64,000 nucleotides of DNA from Bos javanicus (Eukaryota > Chordata > Mammalia > Artiodactyla > Bovidae): contig NC_083885.1 of NCBI RefSeq assembly GCF_032452875.1, forward strand, positions 64,037,925 through 64,101,924, in the 5' to 3' direction. A program made the position numbers and the translations under genes. The stretch's first letter is position 1. Each line of letters begins with the position of its first letter. The notes under the pieces were generated by a model. The model did no database searches. It worked only from the letters and a program-made list of their open reading frames with translations, and was not told the origin of the DNA. Below are positions 55,800 through 64,000 of this stretch, one piece after another.

Positions 55800-56245
55800 G
55801 CCACTGCTGAGTTTTTCAAATTTGCTGACTTCTTGAGTGCAACACTTTCACAGCATCATGTCTGAGGATTTGAAATAGCTCAACTGGAATTCCATCACCT
55901 CCACTAGCTTTGTTCATAGTGATTCTTCCTAAAGCCCACTTGACTTCACATTCCAGAATGTCTGGCTCTAGGTGAGTGATCACACCTTTGGGATTATCTG
56001 GGTCATGAAGATCTTTTTTGTATAGTTCTGTATATTCTTGACACCTCTTCTTAATATCTTCTGCTTCTCTTGTGTCCATACAATTTCTGTCCTTTATTGT
56101 GCCCATCCTTGCATGAAATGTTCCCTTGGCATATCCAAATCCTTTCTCACAGCCGTGGAGGGAACCGCTCCTCACACTCTCTACCTTCTCCTCCACTCCC
56201 CAGCCACCTTGCACACGTGACCACACCAAGCCCTACTGTCTTTGC
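55800..56245 (-). mobile_element. BovB (RTE) fragment
   Basis: Start of the BovB reverse transcriptase (ECEVKWALGRITMNKASGG) on the minus strand, broken by one frameshift. Counterpart of the other two spacer BovB pieces. Confidence 0.9.
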
Positions 56246-56417
56246 AGACTGGTGCGTAGGGTTTTAGTCTGGAAAGTCCTTCCCCCGACACCCTCAGGCT
56301 GTCTTCCGATCTCCACACAATAAGTGGTTCTTTGAGACGGACAGGCGTGGCTGTTGCTTTATCACCCGGCATCTCACTCCATCACCACGTTTCTACAATA
56401 GCAGTTTCTCAGCCTCG

Positions 56418-57245
56418 GTATGTATTTTATTTTTAAATCCATTTATTTTCGGCTGTGCTGGGTCTTTGTTGCTGCTCGCGATGCAGGGCTCCTCTCCAGT
56501 CACGGGGCACAGGCCTCTCATTGCAGTGACCTCTCTTGTGCGGAGCCCAGGCTCTCGGGGCTCTGGGCTTCAGTAGTCGCGGCTCCCAGGCTCGGTGGTT
56601 GTGTCGCGTGGCCTTAGTTGCTCCTGAGCCCTGGCACCTTCTCGGGTCAGGGATGGAACTCGTGTGCTCTCGCTGGCAGGCACAGCCTTTACCTCCGAGC
56701 CCCCGGGGAAGCCCTGTTACTCACTTTTCTTAACTAGTATTTAACTGTGTCTGTTTTTTGAAGTCTTATTCATATTTCATCGTATTAATTTCTTGTGTTG
56801 ATTCCTCGATAATGGTTCTAATACCCCTGTTTCTGAAGAGACCTAGTCTTTATATTCTATATTGCTTCTTTGAATTAGTTGCCTCCATCTTGGGCCTGTA
56901 AGTTAACATCCTTTGAGGTAGAAGGCGGTGACAGAGGATGAGATGGTTGGATGGCATCACCGACTCAATGGACACGAGTTTGAGCAAACTCCTGGGAGAT
57001 AATGAAAGACAGGGAAGCCTGACATGCTGCAGTGCATGGACTTGCAAAGTAAAAGAAAGTGAAGTGGCTCTTTCTGACCCCATGGACTGTAGCCAACCAG
57101 ATTCCTCCATCCATGGGATTCTCCAGGCAAGAATACTGCAGTGGGTTGCCATTCCATTCTCTCGGGGATCTTCCCCACTGAGGTAGCAAACCCACGTCTC
57201 CTGCATTGGCAGGCGGATTCTTTACCACTGAGCCTCCTGGGAAAC
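56418..57245. other. Spacer copy: CHR SINE (-), BovB 3' piece (+), Bov-tA (-)
   Basis: CHR SINE 56418-56720, BovB 3' end 56915-57060 and Bov-tA 57060-57240, in the order seen at 23.26-24.09 kb. No host gene. Confidence 0.7.
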
Positions 57246-57249
57246 CATG

Positions 57250-57790
57250 AGAGAAGCTGCCACAATTCTGAGTATTGACCCAAGAAATGAAAACAAATGG
57301 ACCCTGGAACTGAAGGTTAACTGTATTTACAACAATAAAGATGACACTGATTAGACCAGTGATGACCAGTTTCAAGATGATTGTCAGAGCTGACTGTGCT
57401 GTTCCTGCCTGTAGTCCCCTCCTTCCATCTATAAAAGCTGTTGCTCATTAATTGTCCGGGGTGGGAGGTGGGGGGAGTCAGCCATTGGACAGACGTCTGC
57501 CCCGCCTCCACAGTTGTTGGAGAAGGAAATGGCAACCCAGTCCAGTACACTTGCCTGGAAAATACCATGGATGGAGGAGCCTGGTAGGCTACAGTCCATG
57601 GGGTCGCAAAGAGTTGGACATGACTGAGCAACTTCACTTTCACTTTCAACAGTTGCTGGCATCCAGAATAAAGCTAACTTTCCTTTCCCCTACCTGGCCT
57701 CTGTATTGGCTTTTAAGTGCGAGCAGCCAGACACCAATATCTATTACAATATCATCCTTGAGTTTGCCGCCCCCAACAAATTCCCAGGCT
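57250..57790 (+). mobile_element. Possible LTR with inserted Bov-tA
   Basis: Counterpart of 24.10-24.61 kb: TATAAAAGCTGTTGCTC near 57430, a Bov-tA at 57515-57640, then AATAAAGCTAACTTTCC near 57667. No internal genes. Confidence 0.4.
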
Positions 57791-58024
57791 AATTAATAGA
57801 AGAAAATGCTGATTCTTTGAAAAAAAATACTTTATTATCTCCATTCTGCTCCAAATGAGCTCTCTTCCTTTCTGCTGGAGGAGAGCCAGGTGGGATGAAA
57901 GAGTGCTACCTTGAAGAATCTTTTCAAGCAGAGACACCCTAGAATCTCAGTGTTCAAAAGGGCATTAATATTACATTACCTAACAGTTCATAATTCCAGA
58001 GGAATACAGTTGCTTTAAATGCTC

Positions 58025-58245
58025 ACGTGGGTGCTCAGTCGCTTCAGTCACGTCCGACTCTTTGCAACCCAACAGACCATAGCCTGCCAGGCTCCTCTCT
58101 CCATGGGATTCTCCAGGCAAGAATATTGGAGTGGGTTGCCATTCCCTTCTCCAGGGGATCTTCCTGATGAAGGGATCGAACCTGGGTCTTCTGTGCTGCA
58201 GGCGTATTCTTTACCGCTGAGTCACTGGGGAAGCCTTACAGAAGG
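58025..58245 (-). mobile_element. Bov-tA SINE, M5 arm
   Basis: Inverted counterpart of 55.06-55.26 kb. Confidence 0.8.
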
Positions 58246-58309
58246 ATGATATCTCCACATAATAATGGCCATGTAACAAACCGCAGCTATCATCTACTCC
58301 ATATAAAAA

Positions 58310-58590
58310 AATCTTGGGGATAGGGTGGGATGATTTGGGAGAATGGCATTGAAACATGTATAATATCATATATGAAACGAGTCACCAGTCCAGGTTTGAT
58401 GCATGATAGTAGATGCTTTGGGCTACTGCACTCGGATGACCCACAGGGATGGTACGGGGAAGGAGGAGGGAGGAGGGCTCAGGATGGGGAACATGAGTAT
58501 ACCTGTTGTGGATTCATGTTGATATATGGCAAAAACAGTACAAGATTGTAAAGTTAAAAAATAAAAATAATAAGAAAAAAAATCTTGGAA
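58310..58590 (+). mobile_element. L1 3' end, solo truncated
   Basis: Inverted counterpart of 54.71-54.98 kb. Confidence 0.8.
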
Positions 58591-58631
58591 GGGGAAATAC
58601 ACAGGACACTTGTTTGACAGAAATGTCTTTG

Positions 58632-58637
58632 TTTATT
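58632..58637 (-). other. Poly(A) signal of gene h
   Basis: AATAAA on the minus strand in the conserved type II context. Confidence 0.7.
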
Positions 58638-59066
58638 TGAAATTTAAATTTCACTGGTGATCCTCTTTTTCATCTGGCCACTCTGCTAAGAGCATCCTAT
58701 TGTACAATTAAATCTTCCCTAATGGGGGTACAATCAGCAGTCACCTCAGTTTCATAAAGAACTACTGAAAACTAATGAGACCTGCATTCTCTGAAGAAGA
58801 ACAACACAGAGCCAAAAGTTATGACAAAAACACAGGCTACACTAAAGTAGAAAACAAAATCTGAAGGGAAAGATAAGTCATCACTCAATATTCACCAAAT
58901 TCATGTGACTGGAACCCCATCGGGTAACCCTAACCCCATCGGGTTCCAGTGTGATCGTAAGTTCTTCACATGTCACCCTTTCTTTGTATCACATAAGTGA
59001 CAAATAATCCCGATTTCCTTCTCGGAGCAGAAGGCACTCGGACCTGAGGGCAGGGTCCTGAGCCAG

Positions 59067-62000
59067 TCACCTGGAATGGATTTTCTGGTGGTGTGTGAAT
59101 GTGCCCAGCTGACGGAAGGCACTGTGACACTCGGGGCACACGTAGGGCTTGAGGCCAGAGTGGGTGCGTCGGTGAACGTTGAGGTTCCCTCGGTGGCTGA
59201 AAGCTCTGTAACAGTGCTCACAGCGGAAAGGCTTCTCCTGGGTGTGGGTCCTCTTGTGAGCACGCAGCGTGGAGTCGTGGGTGAACTTCTTGAGGCAGAG
59301 ATCACAGCTGTAGGGCTTCACACCAGTGTGGATCTGCTCGTGAACCCGCAGATCTGAAAGCTGTATGAACCCTTTGGCACAGATGTCGCATTGGAAGGGC
59401 CTCTCTCCTGTGTGTCTCCTCTGGTGTACGGTAAGCTGAGATTGATAAGGAAAGCTCTTTTTGCACACCTTGCATTCAGAGGGTGCCCGTCCCAGGGTTT
59501 CTGGTCTCTCAGGAAGACTGGTGGGTCCCACGGTGCCAGATGCACCAACGGAACGGGACCCAAGCTGTCCTGAGAACTCTTCTTGGTCCAAACACGTGGC
59601 TGCTTCTTGACACACGTCTTGGCAAGTGGGACTGCTGTCCTGTTTCCTTTTGACACGTCTTCGATTCTTCAGAGGCCCTCATCTGGATCCACTCGTAGTG
59701 GAAACGTCTCCCTCTGAAACATAGAAGGAAAGGGTTCAGGAGCCACATTGTAAATACCAATTCCTTTTTGAGGATTCTTCTGTCTCCCTATGCTCCCAGA
59801 ATCTGCTGAAAGACATTCAGCACCACATTTAACAAGGAGCATTTTCTGTGCTGCTGGCCTCACTGGAACCCCGATGTTGGCTGAGAAGTTCCCATCAAGC
59901 AACGAGGCTCAGAGTTTGGACTGTGGGACTCTGGAACGTTGATGATGGAGAAGGTTGGCACTGGACAATGATCTCCATCCGACCCATCCAAGCATGATGA
60001 TGCTGGCTACCCAGCCCCATGCCACCATATGAGGGAGTCACTAACTGCTGAATTTCACAGTTTTGAATACTCACCAGGACCCTTCAGAAGTTCAGGTGCT
60101 TGAGATGGAAGGGTTTTTGGCTCTCCCGTGTCTTCCAGCACATCCTTCTCCAACTTCTCCCTGGGCGTCTGACCCTCCAGCTCACCTATGTCAGGAACAG
60201 TCCCTGGTGGGAGAGCTCTCTGCTCCTGACAAGGGACAAACAAGCAGAGTCAATAACCCATCTACCTTAGTCTGTGGAAAACTTTTTCCTGTTTCCCCAT
60301 CTACTTCATATCTTAATCTAAGACTTCAACTTATGTCATTTTAGGGGATATGCCCTGACTTCTTCTGGTCCACCCCATCACCCTGATTGATAATCATCTC
60401 CTGATACTCAAGGCTGTCCTGGATCTATACAGACTGTATCTTGCAATCAAATCAGGACATCACAGTTGGCACTCTGACTTCTCCATGCATAGGTCTCTCC
60501 AAATCATACCCACTCCTGCCTGCCCCTGACTCTGGAAGTAAAGAACTCTAGGTCCAGCTCTCTTGACTCCATCATTGTTGGAGACTTTGCCTGGATGTAT
60601 CTTTGTGATGGTGGTTACCCAGTACATAGGAAGATGACAACCAGTATTCTCGGTCTCTACTCCATGCAAGTCAATAGCATCCCCTGCCCATACCCAACCT
60701 TATTTGAAAAAATCAACTGTTTTCCATTCATTTTTCAATGTCTGAAAGGGAAAGTGTTAGTCGCTCAGTTTTGTCTGACTTTCTGCAACCCCATGGACTA
60801 TAGCTGCCAGGTTCCTCTGTTCATGGGATTCTCCAGGCAAGAACATTAGAGTGTGTAGCCATTCCGTCTACAGGGATCTTCCTGACCCAGGGATCCAACC
60901 CAGGTCTCCTGCATTGTCAGCAGATTCTTCACCATCTGAGCCACCAGGGAAGCCCAATGTCTACTGGGGGGCATTTTGAGTCCACTTTGGAGTCACTCCT
61001 TCAGTTGCAAGGAATGATCATATTCTGAAATATGAAGTTCCCTTGGGCAAAGTGGCCGTGGGTAAATCCGCTGTCAGTGCATTTACCTGCAGCAAATTGA
61101 ACCTAGCATCATGTCAGGAAGACAGGATTCCCTTCTCCCCATTCCTAAGAATAGATGCTTTCATGGCAGAGGGACAAAGATGGATTAGCTTCATTCTCAC
61201 AGTTACTAGAAAAAATGCCTCGGAACTGAATGTATCCATGGGAATTTCTGGAAGCAATGAGTCCATTCCTGTCCTTTGCCAAATCTCCCCATTGCTCCAG
61301 CAGCCACACCCACCTGACTCTCTTCTACCTGCTTCCACTCTCTCACCTGCTCCCTAGACAGGTCTGTGGCTCCTGGCAGATTCTGCAGCTCTTGGCTTCC
61401 CTACTCGCCATCCTCTGGAGATATGACCCTTGAGGGGGGTTGGGGCTCCCCGCATGGGTCTCTCTCATCGTCCGTGTGACAGGCCTTGGCTTCAACCATC
61501 TCAATGTTGGGATCACACACAAGATATTTCTTCCCTTGTATGCAGACTATGGTCGGTGAGGGGAGGAATCAATCAAGATCAGTCTCTATAAGACCTGGAA
61601 TGTAGCTTTCAGGCATCCAATGGCATTGACAATAGAAGCTCCCGTTTGCTGTAGAAGATCTACATCCTTCGAGTTGTGATAGCCAAAAGTATCTCCCAAA
61701 TTGCCCAACTGTGAACTTCTCTCACCTGTTTGGGAATAGCCAAACCCGCAGGTCCTATCTTGTGATCCCTGCAGCTTGCATGTGTCTCCTCATCCCACAC
61801 CCATCACTAAGGTCCTACTCACCCAGTTCTTGGGTTTCTGCTTATTTCTCAGCACGTCCTCCAGGGCTTTGCAACTCTGCACCCCACTTTATTTGAGCAG
61901 GACCTGGCACTCCAGGGGCACGCAGATCATGAACTGCTCCAGCACCACCCTGTCCATCATCTGCTCCTTGGTGTGAAGATCTGGCCTCAGCCACAGATGG

Positions 62001-62206
62001 CAGAGTTCACGGAGTCTCCTCAGATCCTCGATGGGGTCTGACTCCTCCGAGCTGCTAAATGTTCTGAACCGGACGTGCCAGGTTTCCTGGTCACAGTCTG
62101 AGTTTTCCATGAGTGTGTCTTGGGGTGGCATGGATGCCGGTGACTCTGCCCCAGGGCTGTCTGTGATGTGTCCACAACCCTGAAAAAATGTCTGGTCCTC
62201 AGCCCT
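59067..62206 (-). pseudogene. Gene h: type II ZSCAN5-like gene with stops in SCAN and linker, finger exon intact
   Basis: Exons are 62206-61823 (SCAN), 61553-61347, 60225-60075 and 59713-59067. The family start codon is AGG (62206-62204); MENSD at 62110 is the next conserved ATG. A TAA at 61891-61889 replaces GAA inside the SCAN domain (CTCAAATAAAGT). The acceptor of exon 3 reads CG instead of AG (61555-61554), and exon 3 has a second stop (GGCGAGTAGGGA) where sisters read GAG. Exons 4 and 5 are open, and all five fingers keep their ligands. The SCAN half is therefore dead while the finger half is undamaged, the opposite of genes e and f. A finger-only product would need an internal start. 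Confidence 0.85.
60757..60957 (-). mobile_element. Bov-tA SINE in gene h intron 3
   Basis: Counterpart of the intron 3 SINEs of c, d and g. Confidence 0.9.
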
Positions 62207-62465
62207 ATTGACGGAGGAAATTTCCAGTAGGACTCTGAGCAAATGCTTCTAGAAGTGGGTGCCCAGTTGACACCTATGGGAATGGATTTCCTCTGCTTTT
62301 CCTCAGCATTAAAGTCACTGGTTAGAAGTCTAGGGAGACAAAAAAAAAAAAAGAAACAAATGGGTATCATTTTTTTCCACCCTTCTGTCTCCCCTACATC
62401 CCAATATTGGACACCATTGCTCGACTCATTCAATATTTCATAAAACTGTCTGGTCAGAAATGACC

Positions 62466-62765
62466 ATAGGGCTTCCTTGGTGGTCCAGTGGCTAAGAATC
62501 TGCTGCCAATGCAGGGGACATGGGTTTGATTCCTCATATGGGAAGACCCTGCCTGCCTCTACGCCTGTGCACCAGAACTCTTGAGCCTGAGAGGGGCAAC
62601 TACTGAACCTGAGCTCTAGACTCCCAGCTCTGCCATGGGAGAAGCCACCCCAATGAAAGCCCATACCCCTCAGCTAGACAGTAGTCCCCTCTAGCTACAA
62701 CTAGAGAAAGCCCTCACAGCAAAGAAGACCCAGGCCAGCCAAAATGAATGAATTAAAAAACTTAA
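62466..62765 (+). mobile_element. CHR-type SINE in gene h intron 1
   Basis: Counterpart of 29.27-29.59 kb. Confidence 0.8.
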
Positions 62766-63037
62766 AACTAATAATAAATATATATGTAGTTTTTAAATGG
62801 CCATAGGATGCCGCTCAGAAACCCTTGAAGAAAACCAGCCACCTCACAGCAACATGTGTGGAAACATTCTTATCCCCTTGCAGAAGAGCTCGATTAAACA
62901 TGGGGTTAGAGTAAGATCTCCTGTCACAAGGTCTCCCAGCTAATGTAGGATGAACAGAAAGCGAGACCTTTCTGAAACCCACCCGTGTGTCCTGATTTCT
63001 AGGCATCCTCCTTGGATGTGCCCACTCATCGCTTACC

Positions 63038-63290
63038 CCTTCCAGGTCTCTTGCCTTCAGCCTCCTCAGGTCAGGCACTGGTTCTCAAAGTGTGACTAGA
63101 GCTGAAATGTCTGTATTTATAGAGACTTGGGTGAAACTCCAGGGGTTTCCGGCCATAACCTCATCATCCCAGTGATTGGATAAAGGGCATGGAAGGAACC
63201 ACTTTGGATAATCTGGGTAGATTCCATATCCTGTGGAGACTCCAACAGGAAGAACTATTAAAGAGGCCACCATATTGGTTTGGCAGTAAA
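63038..63290 (-). promoter_or_regulatory. CCAAT plus TATA promoter and exon 1 of gene h
   Basis: CCAAT near 63179-63175 and TATAAATA at 63121-63114 on the minus strand. The exon 1 donor GGGGTAAGCGATG is near 63038. Confidence 0.7.
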
Positions 63291-63582
63291 CTTTCTCTAA
63301 TGTATTTTATTTACTTTATACTTTGTGGATGTCATTTCCTGGTGAAACAGATTGATTTTCCTGATCTGATGAATTTTTTCTCTCTGCTTGGAGACTGTGA
63401 GGCAGTCCAATAATTGTAATCCAATGGTTGTAATCAAATTGGGTTTCCTAATCTTGTTTCTTTCTCATGAAATAAGATATTAAAGACTTTTGTCTAAAAT
63501 CAGCTGATGAGATCTACTGTAAGAAACCATTTAGGAGAGGCATCACAGAAACCAGAAGTTGTACACCAGTAGGGAAAAGAGG

Positions 63583-63855
63583 AGAAAGCAATGCTGCCCC
63601 ACTCCAGCGCTCTTGCCAGGAAAATCCCATGGATGGAGGAGCCTGGTGGGTTACAGTCCATGCGGTCGCTATGAGTCGGACACGACTGAGCGACTTCACT
63701 TTCACATTTCCCTTTCATGCATTGGAGAAGGAAATGGCAACCCACTCCAGTGTTCTTGCCTGGAGAACCCCAGGGACAGGGGAGCCCGGTGGGCTGCCAT
63801 CTATGGGGTCCCACAATGTCAGACACGACTGGAATGACTTAGCGGCAGTTAGCAA
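63583..63855 (+). mobile_element. Bov-A2 SINE, intergenic
   Basis: Dimeric Bov-A2 at the shared intergenic site. It ends in GCGGCAGTTAGC and then joins 3'-end sequence of the next gene, with about 170 bp of the usual spacer missing. Confidence 0.85.
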
Positions 63856-63859
63856 AGTC

Positions 63860-64000
63860 TTAGAAGAGAAAACACACAGGTCTTTGATAGAAACGTGTTT
63901 GTTTATTTGAAACTTAAATTTCACTCGTGATCCTGTATTTAATCTAGCTGTCCTGCTAGGAGCATCCTATTTTACAAGGTATCACTCCTGACAAGAAGGC
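63860..64000 (-). other. 3' end of a further type I ZSCAN5-like gene (gene i), cut by the window
   Basis: Poly(A) signal AATAAA at 63907-63902, then 3' UTR homologous to genes a, b, e and f. The Bov-A2 found in the 3' UTRs of b, e and f is absent here, as in gene a. Coding exons lie beyond the window. Confidence 0.7.

Larger units (their letters stand above)
57500..64000 (-). repeat. Module M5, inverted to M4, cut by the window
   Basis: Gene h and the start of gene i mirror gene g and gene f about a centre near 56.66 kb. Confidence 0.8.

Noticed and set aside
58921..58945. Telomere-like AACCCTAACCCC
   Set aside because: It arises from a local duplication of the AACCCCATCGGGTT block of the gene h 3' region; a single unit, not a telomere repeat.
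2836..62242. ZSCAN4 identity for the array
   Set aside because: ZSCAN4 has four fingers and a different SCAN sequence. Five fingers, the SCAN motif and the linker exons fit ZSCAN5.
1..64000. CRISPR arrays, operons, phage or plasmid parts
   Set aside because: Spliced genes, SINEs and LINEs show a mammalian nuclear locus; no spaced short repeats with unique spacers were seen.

Overview
The window is nuclear DNA of a ruminant, most likely a bovid. It is dense with Bov-A2 and Bov-tA SINEs, BovB (RTE) fragments, the CHR-type tRNA SINE of even-toed ungulates and 5'-truncated L1 ends. The host genes are split into exons with GT-AG introns. The sequence alone does not give the species or chromosome.

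The locus is an amplified array of SCAN plus five-finger C2H2 genes. The SCAN domain (CxLWLRPDLHTKEQ), the short acidic linker exons and the five-finger last exon match the ZSCAN5 family as I know it from human. Eight copies lie almost wholly in the window, called a to h from left to right; a ninth begins and a tenth ends at the two edges. They fall into two lineages. Type I (a, b, e, f) has a TATA-less, GC-rich promoter. Type II (c, d, g, h) has a CCAAT plus TATA promoter. A third partner in each module is a FAM32A retrocopy fused into a decayed ZSCAN5-like copy. It keeps a type II-like promoter and first exon and ends in a remnant of fingers 2 to 5.

The array is built from a module of about 13 to 14 kb, [FAM32A fusion - type I - type II], that alternates strictly in orientation. 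M1 (-) runs from the left edge to about 8.4 kb, M2 (+) about 9.6-22.6 kb, M3 (-) about 24.3-38.7 kb, M4 (+) about 42.7-55.8 kb, and M5 (-) about 57.5 kb to the right edge. Neighbouring modules are therefore inverted repeats. The tail-to-tail centres lie near 23.48 and 56.66 kb and the head-to-head centres near 9.1 and 40.7 kb. M1-M2 and M3-M4 are also direct duplications about 30-33 kb apart. The spacers carry BovB, CHR and Bov-tA pieces and a possible LTR.

Exon-by-exon reading finds two SCAN-zinc-finger genes with a complete frame, canonical splice sites and all zinc ligands: b (type I, +, 461 aa) and d (type II, -, 462 aa). The others are broken in different ways. Gene a has two damaged splice donors and two lost ligands. 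Gene c has a lost start codon, two lost donors and a ligand lost in finger 5. Genes e and f share a +1 frameshift just before the fingers, and f also has a stop. Gene g has a lost start codon, a 7-bp deletion and a destroyed finger 1. Gene h has a lost start codon, two stops and a lost acceptor. Three of the FAM32A copies (9.7, 38.2 and 42.8 kb) keep open frames of 109-112 codons and may be expressed retrogenes.

The shared frameshift in e and f, together with mosaic SINE presence, points to gene conversion between inverted arms.
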